64,000 nucleotides of DNA from Chryseobacterium capnotolerans (GTDB lineage: Bacteria; Bacteroidota; Bacteroidia; Flavobacteriales; Weeksellaceae). Positions 17,008 to 25,909 of this stretch are shown one piece after another. Where the stretch lies: positions 1,121,001-1,185,000 of the forward strand of contig NZ_CP065589.1 in NCBI RefSeq assembly GCF_021278965.1, written 5' to 3'. The notes under the pieces were generated by a model that worked only from the letters and a program-made list of their open reading frames with translations, was not told the DNA's origin and searched no databases. Made by a program: the position numbers and the translations under genes. Numbering within the stretch: position 1 is the stretch's first letter; every line of letters begins with the position of its first letter.

Positions 17008-17223
17008 TTATCCTTTTAAAATTTTAATGGCATCAGCAACAATAGCTGGGTTGAGCTGATTCAAATTCTGCTGATTGGTTACCGAATTCTGAATGGAAAT
17101 TCCACTGGCGTGGGTAGCCATCTGATAAAGCATACTCATGGCCTGTGCGGGAGATTCACCAAGCACGGTAACATTCGTCTGCGTTACTGCGTCTGTAGTC
17201 TGGTTGTTTACGGTGTCTGCCAT
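17008..17223 (-). CDS. RebB family R-body protein, leading copy (71 aa)
   Basis: A short RebB-domain protein: QTTDAVTQTNVTVLGESPAQ, then AMSMLYQMATHASGISIQNS and VTNQQN. It ends PAIVADAIKILKG without the AATTQG block found in the array copies. It is the first clear gene of the reb locus on the minus strand, 18 bases before the next one. It shares QTNV and GESPA with array copy 1. By family it is an R-body subunit. Confidence 0.87.
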   Translation of the reverse strand: MADTVNNQTTDAVTQTNVTVLGESPAQAMSMLYQMATHASGISIQNSVTNQQNLNQLNPAIVADAIKILKG

Positions 17224-17631
17224 ATTTTGGGTTTAAATGGTTATTATTATTTTAATTTTTACAATCTTTTCATAAAGGTTTTTCTTTCAAACCAGTCATT
17301 ATATTTTTTGACTGAGTCTTCAGAATAAGACTGTTGACCTCTTTTGTCTGATACAAATTTCATGAATAAAAATAGATCTTCATTAAGGGAAAAAACGGAT
17401 TTTTTAAAAATAAGGGAATTCTCCTATGAGTGAATTTTGTGATTAAAAATGAAATGTTCTAATAATATATAGTGATTTTAATAGGATGGGTAATCCTAGT
17501 TAATAGTTATATACTAATGGGGTCCGATACTAAGAGTAAACCCTGAATTTCTAAAAATGGGGCGATCCCCTCTATTCTGTCATGGGCTTTACCTTGAAAT
17601 TTGTTTGATAACCTATTAAATAATCAATAGT
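17224..17631. promoter_or_regulatory. Intergenic region upstream of the reb locus (divergent promoters)
   Basis: About 400 AT-rich bases between the divergent reb genes and the unknown gene at 17632. It should hold promoters for both directions. It contains a small minus-strand frame (17259-17363), a GGGGCGATCCCC hairpin at about 17560-17571 and several AT-rich imperfect palindromes. I could not fix a convincing TTTG/TAnnTTTG pair for either gene. Confidence 0.4.
17259..17363 (-). CDS. Possible 34-aa protein leading the reb operon
   Basis: ATG at 17363 to TAA at 17259 gives 34 residues, starting MKFVSDKRGQQSYSEDSVKK and ending with YNDWFERKTFMKRL. The composition is protein-like and charged, and it ends 36 bases before the first RebB gene on the same strand. 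No family is recognisable at this length. It may be a real small protein, a leader peptide or chance. Confidence 0.35.
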   Translation of the reverse strand: MKFVSDKRGQQSYSEDSVKKYNDWFERKTFMKRL

Positions 17632-19236
17632 ATGGATCCAACAAAAAAACAAGGGAAAAACCAAAAAAATAACCCTCATAGAGCCCAACCAATTCTTAAT
17701 CCTAAGCTTAAATCTAAAGTACTCATACAACCCGGATATGCAACAGGAGATATGTTTGCAATAGCGGCTGCTTTAGTAGATGATGATGAACTGCATGTAA
17801 TCATTACAAAAGGTAATGAAAATTGCAAAGATCCCACAGACAAAGCAGATTCTATTAAACAGTTTTATGAAGATTCAGGAATTGCTAAGAAGAGAATACA
17901 TCTTGTAAAAGTAAGTAAATTAAGAAGCAATAATCAAGAATTAAAAGAAGCAATTTCTAAGCTTCGAGAACAAGAAGAAATTCCAGAAAAGAAGTGCCTC
18001 TTGGCTATGGGACGGATTATGTTGCCGAAAATTTTACAGCTGAAATGCAGGAAAAGCTAAGAGATGCATGGAAGGTTAATAGTAATGAAAGAGAAAATGA
18101 TGCTATAAAAAAATGGTTGATAGAAAAGGGCATATCTAACAGGGGAGATCGTTTATTGATATTATGGTCACGGTTCAGTGGTAAGAATGGAGATATTCAT
18201 ATAGAACATGACACCAGTTATTTTGGAATCAGGCAGATTATAGATAGAGCAGTGGACATGTATGATGCTATCATGATCACAGGAGATAAGGCGTATCAGA
18301 CGGAAAGAAGAGATACAGGTTGGAGAAAAAAAGACGATTCGAAGAAAAGAGGCCATCAGTTTGACGAAATTGCAGAAGAGGTTAAGAATAGAGTTGGAGT
18401 TTCTAAAGTTTTTAATATCACCGAATTCTGGAATGATGAAGATTCAAATGAATTACCCAAATGGGGTGGGAATACCCGAATGGGGCAATTTAAACTGTAT
18501 GAATATTTTGAAACGCATTTTAAAGAGGTAAAACATCTTGGTTTCAGAAGTGGAAACCTCGAAGTAATGGCTATGTTAGGCTATAAAGTCTTGTATATGG
18601 AAGAATATGGCAGTATAGGTGGCGAAAGAATGGCTAAATGGAATGACAAGCGTGGGAAAATCCTTGATGAAAAAGGAATTTCTAAAGAGACAAGACTGGA
18701 TATTGGATATCAACGAATCCTATTGAATGTTCTCCCAACAAGGACAGGTAAATATCTTCAGGATAAAAAAGCGGAGATCGTAAAAGAAGTTACTGAGAGA
18801 ATCAAAGGAATGGATGAAGAAGAGAAAAATGAATTGGTTAGAAAAGACAAAATAAGAAATAAAAGAAATAAAATAAGAAAAGAAGAAACAGAAGAAGAAG
18901 TATATAAAAGAGTAATAAAAGAAGAAATAGATAAAGAAGTATATAAAAGAATAAAAGAAGAAAAAAATAGACCGACCATATTTTACTCCCGGTAAGAAGG
19001 ATGGGACTCTAAAACCTAATGAGATACGTGATGAATACTTAAGAGGATTTGGTTACTCAGACTTGAATAGGCTTTTTGATGAATATATACGTCCTAAAGA
19101 TTGGAAAGAAAATGAATTTACGATAATGAGAGAAAAGAAATATTATTTGGATAAGCGTACTACTGAAGATGCTAAAAGTTGGAATCAAAATGAAAGGGAA
19201 AAAAGAGCAGAGTTAATAGCAACTCAGCCCTCCTGA
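17632..19236 (+). pseudogene. Unknown ~535-aa protein divergent from the reb locus, two frame breaks
   Basis: Three frames join into one protein. Part 1 (17632 to about 17990) has LIQPGYATGDMFAIAAALVD, part 2 (about 17990 to 18967) has RLLILWSRFSGK and GFRSGNLEVMAMLGYKVLYM, and part 3 (about 18968 to 19236) has DRPYFTPGKKDGTLKPNEIR. Breaks fall in the A-rich strings at 17987-17993 and at A7 18961-18967. The last third has a charged heptad-like region (EEVYKRVIKEEIDKEVYKRI). The alternation of Rossmann-like segments might suggest a nucleotide-sugar or phosphosugar enzyme, but I do not recognise the family. It may be linked to the reb genes. Confidence 0.6.
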
Positions 19237-19362
19237 AAGGGTTAAAATCAAAGTGATACCGACAAATTAAAATCCGTATTTCTACGGTTTCCTATAGGAG
19301 ACTTTATTCTGAGTTTTGCAGCGCGATAATCACGTACCTAAGTTTTATATGACTATACACCG

Positions 19363-19397
19363 AAATCCGGGACAGCATAAAAACTGTTCCGGATTTT
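19363..19397 (+). terminator. Terminator after the unknown gene
   Basis: AAATCCGGGACAG (19363-19375) pairs with CTGTTCCGGATTT (19384-19396) with one G-T pair and an AT-rich loop, followed by TTAATT. A second small hairpin, CCGTA-TTTC-TACGG, lies at about 19272-19285. Confidence 0.65.
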
Positions 19398-19512
19398 AAT
19401 TGTATGAATTAAAAACGATTTTCTGTTCTCAGATAAAGAAATATTAATTCTTAAAAAACTGTAAATTAGCGGTCGAAAATTAATTGAGAATACATTCCCC
19501 GCAATCTTTGTC

Positions 19513-20097
19513 ATGTCTAAACTAAAAGCTGCAAGAGAACAGAAAAATCTGACCCAGGAAGAACTTTCAGAAAAGTCGAAGATTTCTGTAAGAACCATTC
19601 AAAGGATTGAAGCAGGTACAGAACCGAAAGGACACACTCTAAGAGCTCTGGCCCAAGCATTGGAAATAGAGGAAACTTCGTTGCAGGATATTATTATAAT
19701 TCCTGATATGATTGATGAGGAAAAGAATGAAAGTATTCCAGAGATGAAGGAAGAACTGCAACCTGATATCAATTATTCTCTTATTAAGATCATCAATCTT
19801 TCATCTTTATTATTTACCCTATTACCACCATTGAATATTCTCGTTCCCCTTATTCTGATGTTTACGATGAAGCAGAGAAATAGTCTGGCTCGCCAGATCA
19901 TTTCAATCCAGATGATATGGACAGTGATGGCACCGATTGTATTCATGCTGGGTATATTTTTAAAGCTGGGAAGAACATTTACTTTGGTTCTTATGATCGT
20001 GATTGTGCTCTCTAATATTTTTATTATTCTTCGCAATGCTGCAGAAATTGATCGTAATAAGAAATTGTATTTTCGATTGAAATTCAGTATGATATAA
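19513..20097 (+). CDS. XRE-family HTH protein with C-terminal membrane domain
   Basis: A 194-residue protein. The N-terminal HTH_3 domain (KLKAAREQKNLTQEELSEKS then KISVRTIQRIEAGTEPKGHT) is followed by a linker and about three membrane segments (SSLLFTLLPPLNILVPLILM, WTVMAPIVFMLGIFL, TLVLMIVIVLSNIFIIL). Such fusions are common in Bacteroidota and are thought to be membrane-tethered regulators. The start at 19513 gives a complete HTH. It ends 88 bases before the beta-lactamase-fold gene and may be co-transcribed with it. Confidence 0.85.
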   Translation: MSKLKAAREQKNLTQEELSEKSKISVRTIQRIEAGTEPKGHTLRALAQALEIEETSLQDIIIIPDMIDEEKNESIPEMKEELQPDINYSLIKIINLSSLLFTLLPPLNILVPLILMFTMKQRNSLARQIISIQMIWTVMAPIVFMLGIFLKLGRTFTLVLMIVIVLSNIFIILRNAAEIDRNKKLYFRLKFSMI

Positions 20098-20184
20098 AAC
20101 TTGTCGTCATTTTGTCGGGTTTTTGTCGGGTTCATTTTTCGTTTCGAAACAGATGGAAATATAATCTTTGTCAAAAATTTAATC

Positions 20185-21671
20185 ATGACAAAGACAGCTT
20201 CATTGGCACTTCTTTTTTAACCTTTCTTTTTAATTCTATTCAGGCGCAATTACCCAAAAAAGATCCTCTTTATCGGGTTATTATGTCGAAGGATAGTCTG
20301 CTTTTTTCAGTAGGATTCAATACTTGTAATCTTAAACAAACTGAGGATATGCTCAGTGAAAATTTTGAGTTTTATCACGATAAAGATGGCTTTTCAGATA
20401 AGAAAAAATTCATTACTGATTTTAAAAACGGTCTGTGTAAAGCTCCCGATGTTTATCATGCTAAAAGAGTTTTGGTTGATAAAAGCACTCAGATTTTTCC
20501 AATGTATAAAGGTGGAAAAGTATATGCCGCTGTTCAGAATGGAGATCATTTGTTCTATGAAAAAGAAAGAAACCAACCCGAAAAATTAGTTGGAGAAGCC
20601 AGGTTTACCAATTTCTGGCTGTTGGAAAATGGAGACTGGAAACTCTCCAGATCACTGAGTTTTGATCATCATGCTAAAGAAACAATCGATCAGGAAACTG
20701 TTTTTAATAACGATCAGGAAATAGAAAACTGGTTGAAGGAAAATAAAATCCCAACTCTAGGGCTGGGAATTATCGAAGGCGGAGAACTTAAGCAGATCAA
20801 AGTTTTTGGGGACATTCAAAAGGGGAGTCCAGCTCCTTTTAATACCTATTTCAATGTAGCTTCCCTTACCAAACCCGTTACAGCAATGGTTGCATTACGC
20901 TTGATAAGCCTTGGAAAATGGAATTTAGATGAGCCTCTTGATACTTATTGGACAGATCCGGATGTTGCGAATGATTCAAGACATAAAAAGATAACAACAA
21001 GGCTCATTCTTTCCCACCAAACAGGATTTCCCAATTGGAGGTGGATGAATCCTGATAAAAAACTGAACTTTCAGTTTGAACCAGGAACACAATATCAATA
21101 TTCGGGAGAAGGTTTTGAATATCTGCGAAAAGCCTTAGAAAATAAATTCAAAAAAACGTTGGATCAACTTGCTCAGGAATTAATCTTTCAACCCTTACAA
21201 ATGAAAGAGACCAACTATATCTGGGATCAGAATACCGATGAATCAAGATTTGCAATCGGATATAATACAGACGGAAAACCCTATCCAATAGAAAAAAATA
21301 AAAAAGCCAATGCTGCGGACGATTTGCATACTACAATCGGGGATTATGGAAACTTTATGGTGAGTGTGATGAAAGGAAAAAATCTGAAGCCTGAAATATT
21401 TCAGGAAATGATCAAAAAACAGGTGAAAACGAAAGAAAGTAAGTATTTTGGGCTAGGTTTTGAAATTTATGATCTGGGTAATGGTGAATATGCTTTATCT
21501 CATGGCGGAGCAGATCAGGGAACAAGATGTATTGCTTTTGTGTTCCCAAAATCAGGGAAAGGAATTCTGATATTTACCAATGTAGATGATGGTTATAAAG
21601 TCTATGAAAAGCTGGTTATTCATTATCTTGGTAAAGAAGGAAAGAAAATTGCTGATATAGAGAATCGCTAA
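20185..21671 (+). CDS. Secreted serine hydrolase, class C beta-lactamase fold, signal-peptide frame break
   Basis: The mature protein has an N-terminal SnoaL/DUF4440-like domain (about 30-160) and a beta-lactamase-type domain with the catalytic tetrad SLTK (in FNVASLTKPVTAM) and YSG as the second motif. These serine hydrolases include esterases and D-amino-peptidases as well as beta-lactamases. The best start is ATG 20185, giving MTKTASLALLF, but it is out of frame with the body; with seven rather than six T at 20213-20218 it reads on as LTFLFNSIQAQ, a complete signal peptide. Without this correction the long frame opens at 20112 with no signal. Likely periplasmic or lipid-free secreted. Confidence 0.8.
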
Positions 21672-21720
21672 GTTTTTTCATTCAGATCTGGGAGATTATA
21701 TTGTTTTTTAAACAATCATC

Positions 21721-22005
21721 TGTATTATGTTGGAAAACGCAATGGCGCAAAGAGTTTAAAATATCATGTTGCTTTAAGGCGCAAGAGAATCAAAGATTCT
21801 CAGTAAGAAAGATATTTTCAAATGATTCTTTTATATTTACTAGTAGATCAAACAGATCGCGCATTTTATTCTGCTTAATCTGCGTGATATGAAAAATGAA
21901 AGCAAAGTTATCCATCAGCTTAGAAAGAATCAATACAATTGATTCCCTCTTTGCTTCCTTAAAAGCATAACGGATTATAAATAAATCTTTGTGTTTTAAA
22001 ATCAA
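21721..22005. repeat. Intergenic repeat, copy A
   Basis: The block AGAATCAATACAATTGATTC (about 21926-21945) with CTCTTTGCTTCCTTAAAAG behind it closely matches 25709-25747. Flanks carry GCGCAAAGAGTTTAAAATAT and an opposite AAATCTTTGTGTTTT. The copy is palindromic at its centre (GAATCAAT...ATTGATTC). It fills the space between the serine hydrolase and the lipoprotein gene, and no gene is seen. Confidence 0.55.
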
Positions 22006-22008
22006 TAG

Positions 22009-22040
22009 AAAGCCTGTCATTCATTATGAAGACAGGCTTT
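22009..22040 (-). terminator. Terminator of the lipoprotein gene
   Basis: AAAGCCTGTC (22009-22018) pairs perfectly with GACAGGCTTT (22031-22040). It sits 8 bases beyond the stop of the minus-strand gene at 22048. Confidence 0.6.
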
Positions 22041-22047
22041 GTTATTT

Positions 22048-22593
22048 TTATTTTACCTTTTCCAAAAGATATAATTTAGCACCGGAAAATGCCAACTTAG
22101 GCATCAGATTACCTTCCAGAACCATCGTCTTACTGTTAACGTCAATCACTGAAATATAATTATTGGAATTGTATTCAATATAGTTTTCTTTCTCTTTGGT
22201 GATCGGGTTTTTCCCGAATTCCAATGAGTATTTTACCCAATCTTCTTTATCCGTACTACAATGCACGGGTTTAAACTTAGATTTTTTAGCCTTAAAGATC
22301 ATTTGGTCAAAGCCGCCTGCACATTCAGAAGAAAATGTACTTTCCGGATTCTGATCTTTAGTAAAATCTTCGAAAGAACCTTTGTAAACGCCCACTACCT
22401 TCCAGGTTCCATCTAAACGGTCTTCATCTATTTTACCTTTTGCTTTGCTTACTGCCCAGCTAATCCCATTCACCGTTCCTTTTACAGCCTTGTAGCCTAT
22501 ATTTACAGCTCCTGACACCACTTTGGTAGCAGTTCTTACCACGCAGGAATTGAGTACAAGAACAGCCGAAGCCAGAAATATCATTTTTTTCAT
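22048..22593 (-). CDS. Lipoprotein of unknown function
   Basis: A 181-residue protein with a lipoprotein signal peptide: MKKMIFLASAVLVLNSCVVR, lipid attachment at Cys 17. A short Ala/Gly/Val-rich helical stretch (about 20-52) leads to a beta-rich domain containing LDGTWKVVGVYKGSF, reminiscent of lipocalin-like 'GTW' proteins. It is likely anchored to the outer membrane. A -7-like box TATCTTCG lies upstream on the minus strand (22610-22617). Substrate unknown. Confidence 0.8.
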   Translation of the reverse strand: MKKMIFLASAVLVLNSCVVRTATKVVSGAVNIGYKAVKGTVNGISWAVSKAKGKIDEDRLDGTWKVVGVYKGSFEDFTKDQNPESTFSSECAGGFDQMIFKAKKSKFKPVHCSTDKEDWVKYSLEFGKNPITKEKENYIEYNSNNYISVIDVNSKTMVLEGNLMPKLAFSGAKLYLLEKVK

Positions 22594-22789
22594 ATTGTCA
22601 AATTTTTTGCGAAGATAAGGTTTTAAGTTTAATAGAGTTGAAGGATGGGAGCTGGAAGAGGGGAGTTCCTTGAAATGTGGTTAATGTCTGGTTCTGTATT
22701 AAAATACTATTGGTTAACCTTATTGTAAACTGGAAATCAAGGTTGATTAAATGGTAACTTCCAGCTTCTGTAGGGTATTCAGTTTATAT

Positions 22790-23221
22790 TTATTCTGCTG
22801 CGGGAGGTGTTTTATATTTTTCAAAAGTATAAACAAGATGGTAATAAGCCTTATTTTCATGATAGGTCTTGCCCATTGGATTTACCTCTTCACCTTGTAA
22901 TAGAAGTTTCTTTTCAACTTGATTATTCCGATATTTTTGTAAAGTAGGGAGGAGATAAGAAACATTGGTGGTCTGCCATTGTTCATTATCGTGGATGAAT
23001 AACCACTCATCAGCTTTTTTATTAAAATAGCAGGAAAGATGGCCGCCAAGTTTCTTCGGTCCCGAATACATCATTTTAAATCCCTTTTGGGTTAAAATGC
23101 TGTCAGTATTAGTCTTGTTTTCAATAAGTTTATACCAGATCTCAGAGGAGGTTAAAGTCTGTGCCGAAGACAGAAAAACTCCTGAAATTAATGCAATAAA
23201 GAATAGTTTATGATGTTTCAT
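22790..23221 (-). CDS. Secreted hypothetical protein
   Basis: A 143-residue protein with a signal peptide (KHHKLFFIALISGVFLSSAQ, cleavage near residue 20). The mature part is small and basic with no family I recognise. It lies 24 bases downstream of the WG-repeat gene on the same strand, so they are probably co-transcribed. Confidence 0.75.
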   Translation of the reverse strand: MKHHKLFFIALISGVFLSSAQTLTSSEIWYKLIENKTNTDSILTQKGFKMMYSGPKKLGGHLSCYFNKKADEWLFIHDNEQWQTTNVSYLLPTLQKYRNNQVEKKLLLQGEEVNPMGKTYHENKAYYHLVYTFEKYKTPPAAE

Positions 23222-23244
23222 TTAGTTTAAATTAAATCAGTTTT

Positions 23245-24084
23245 TTAATCTGCTTTTTCTTTTCTCAACAGCTTTCCTGCTGGGCTGAAGTAAAAGTTGA
23301 CATCCTTTTTCTGAAAAAATAATTCCCGACCATAAAGATAGGCATCATTATATTCTAAAGGGATAATGATTTTCATCTGGAAATCTGATAGCCCAAATAA
23401 ACCATTTTTTCGGATAATAATGGTAGTATCGGTTAGAGACACCAGCTCAGTATCACTTAAGTTGATGATATATTGTCCGTTGTTATTGACCACTCCGTAT
23501 TGATCTCCGATTCTTACAATAGCATAAAACTGGTTTTTATCATTCATAAAATGAAACCCATGAATTTCATCATACAGAAATGGAACAAGAGTCTTGTTTT
23601 CAATATTTATCAATCCTTTTTTGCCGTTCTTTTTTGCAGAAATAAGCGTACTGTACATCGGATCCAGATTTTCATATTCTATGGGAATCAATATCTTATT
23701 GTTGTCATCCACAATACCACTGAGGTCATTTTTAGTCACCTTTATAAACCCACTGGAGATCCCTATTGAACTGTAAGTATTGTCTAAACCTATGACCCAT
23801 TCGCCTTTACTGTTCAGAATGCCATACTTTTCTGTACCGGGAATGTGTTCTTCGTTTCTTCTTCCAGATTCGTCATATTCATGGTCCGCTTTCGAAACTA
23901 AATAATAGCCATCCGTATTGTAGGTTGCTGAACAAAACTGAGGCGGGATGATATTGGTGCCATCAGAAAGATAGTAGCCAATAGATCCGCTGGCATTTTT
24001 CAATGGGTACAGCTCATTGTATTGTTGAGCATTGAACAAAAGGCAGGGAGCCAATAAAAGGATCGAAACTATTATTTTTTTCAT
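23245..24084 (-). CDS. Secreted WG-repeat protein
   Basis: A 279-residue protein with a signal peptide (KKIIVSILLLAPCLLFNAQQ) followed by WG/KWG-type beta repeats, each with a pattern such as 'YGILNSKGEWVIGL', 'LSGIVDDNNKILIPIEYENL' and 'KKGLINIENKTLVPFLYDEI'. WG repeats are common in secreted Bacteroidota proteins and probably form a beta-propeller-like scaffold. Ligand unknown. The gene diverges from the lipoprotein gene at 24170. Confidence 0.85.
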   Translation of the reverse strand: MKKIIVSILLLAPCLLFNAQQYNELYPLKNASGSIGYYLSDGTNIIPPQFCSATYNTDGYYLVSKADHEYDESGRRNEEHIPGTEKYGILNSKGEWVIGLDNTYSSIGISSGFIKVTKNDLSGIVDDNNKILIPIEYENLDPMYSTLISAKKNGKKGLINIENKTLVPFLYDEIHGFHFMNDKNQFYAIVRIGDQYGVVNNNGQYIINLSDTELVSLTDTTIIIRKNGLFGLSDFQMKIIIPLEYNDAYLYGRELFFQKKDVNFYFSPAGKLLRKEKAD

Positions 24085-24169
24085 TTTGATTGTAGTACAT
24101 CTTAAAAGTACACATTATTGGGGGGATTTTATTCATCCTATTTTTTGTATTTTTAAAATAAGATTAATC

Positions 24170-25429
24170 ATGATGAAAATATTCTCTTCTATACTCCTGT
24201 TTTTGTTGATGAGCTCGTGTTCTCCAAAAGTGGTCAGGCTGGCTGCTCCGGAAGATAAAGCAGATTTTGGGATCTCAAAACCTTCCAAGGCCCTGTTTTT
24301 TGTAGAGAATGAAAAGATTACAGCGTCTGAAGATCATATCCGCAGACATCAAGAAGTGGCAGACCGTCTTTACAGGCTATTTGGAGGAGCTACAGATAGG
24401 GTAATGATAGCCAGAACCAATGCTAAAACTTTTAAATTTTCCAATGGTACGACTACATGGTTTGTCAATATCCAAGACTTTCCGAAACGAACGGCGATGA
24501 TTGTATTTGATGGAAACAATGAACCCATTATTGATTACAATCCCAAAAATTATGAACATTTGGTGAAAAAATACTTATCCGAAGACCTGAAAAAGAAGCA
24601 GGAAGCGGATAAAGAAAATAAGAATGCTGAAAAAGGAGCTTCTAACACGTGGAAATCTATTGATGCCGCTTCTTTCTCACCGGACCAAAAATATGCAGAT
24701 CGCATTATCAATCACAGCAATACGGTCTATTACCCTTTGCTCTCCTTTGAAGATGGGGGGAACTGTAACGGACAGTTTCAAAACATCATTTACTCAGATG
24801 AAAAACAACAACATATAAGCTATAGTTCCCATGTTACCTACAGAAACGGAAGAATGCTGGAGTATGTATACACAAGGGAAGGGCTTGAAAATGTTCAAAA
24901 ATATTACCTCAATACAGTAGGGTTATTGGATTCTATAGTCAGTTCTCAGAATGGTAAGAGGGAAATGAAGCTTAATTTCAAGTATCTGCCGGATCAGTTC
25001 ATCATTCATTCAAATTATGGAGATAGGGAAGAGTTTCATCTTAATACAAAAGGACAGGTAAATGTAAAATATGATTTCAATAAAGAGAACAAAATGAAAC
25101 GGGAGATCCATTATACTTATGATAATCTTGGGAGAGTTTTAAAAGAAGAAAGCATTCACAAAGGAGAATCTCCTGTCATTAATACTTATCAATATGATTC
25201 TGATAAAAAAAGAATGTATTCAAAACTAACCATCGAAGATAAAGAAGGGAAAATACATTCTGAAAATACAGTGAAGACGATCGATGGAAAACAAGTATTT
25301 ACAGTGATGGCCAATGGAAAAGTTCAAAACAAATCTGTCTCAACATTGAATAGTAATTGTGAAGGAAAAGTAATTACCTATGATGGCACTGGGAAAGTGG
25401 TATCTGTAAGTGTTCAGCAAAGACGATAG
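24170..25429 (+). CDS. Lipoprotein with YD/RHS-like repeat region
   Basis: Starting at ATG 24170 the protein is 419 residues with the lipobox LLMSSCSP (MMKIFSSILLFLLMSSCSPK). A longer frame opens at 24032, but the lipoprotein signal shows that 24170 is right. The middle has NGTTTWFVNIQ, and the C-terminal 150 residues have YDN, YQYDSDKKRMY and YDGTGKV units like RHS/YD repeats. Likely outer-membrane anchored; function unknown. Confidence 0.8.
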   Translation: MMKIFSSILLFLLMSSCSPKVVRLAAPEDKADFGISKPSKALFFVENEKITASEDHIRRHQEVADRLYRLFGGATDRVMIARTNAKTFKFSNGTTTWFVNIQDFPKRTAMIVFDGNNEPIIDYNPKNYEHLVKKYLSEDLKKKQEADKENKNAEKGASNTWKSIDAASFSPDQKYADRIINHSNTVYYPLLSFEDGGNCNGQFQNIIYSDEKQQHISYSSHVTYRNGRMLEYVYTREGLENVQKYYLNTVGLLDSIVSSQNGKREMKLNFKYLPDQFIIHSNYGDREEFHLNTKGQVNVKYDFNKENKMKREIHYTYDNLGRVLKEESIHKGESPVINTYQYDSDKKRMYSKLTIEDKEGKIHSENTVKTIDGKQVFTVMANGKVQNKSVSTLNSNCEGKVITYDGTGKVVSVSVQQRR

Positions 25430-25479
25430 TAAAGTATCTTTGCAAACCTCTAATGGGTAATACTCTTGGTTTGATTTTG

Positions 25480-25905
25480 TCCACTAATGCACGAATGAAT
25501 AAAAAATTCGTGAATTAGGGGCCAAAAAATATCTTTAAGTATTTCGAAATTTTTGTATTAAAATCTGTGTAGATCCGGGCAAACTTGTGGTTTAAAATTA
25601 TTCTTTTTGAAACGCAAAGTTTTAAGAGGAATGATGGAATATTTTAAGGAAGCTAAGCATGGCGACTTTGTCGCTGAAGAAGCTTTATGGTTAAACGTAT
25701 GCTTAATAAGAATCAATTTCATTGATTCCACTCTTTGCTCCCTTTAAATATTACGGAATGAAGAAAAAACCTTTGCGTTTATAAAATCTCTTAATTTTTT
25801 AGCCACGAATTCACAAATCATTTTTTTATTCGTGCATTAGTGGCTAAAAATATTTTCAGTTTTTATATTAAAATCTGTGTAGATCTGAGCAAATTTGTGG
25901 TTAAA
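25480..25905. repeat. Nested intergenic repeats, copy B
   Basis: A mosaic of repeats. The sequence ATTAAAATCTGTGTAGATC occurs twice in direct orientation (about 25559-25577 and 25868-25886). A palindromic CCACTAATGCACGAAT...ATTCGTGAATT element at 25483-25527 recurs in opposite orientation at 25801-25848. Between them are AAACGCAAAG (25612) and CTTTGCGTTT (25771), which flank the copy of the repeat also present at 21.7-22.0 kb. No gene is seen. These look like miniature mobile or REP-like elements. Confidence 0.6.
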
Positions 25906-25909
25906 GAAA

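Noticed and set aside
18168..18979. Minus-strand frames opposite the unknown divergent gene
   Set aside because: Ser/Leu/Phe-rich shadow of the lysine/glutamate-rich coding strand.
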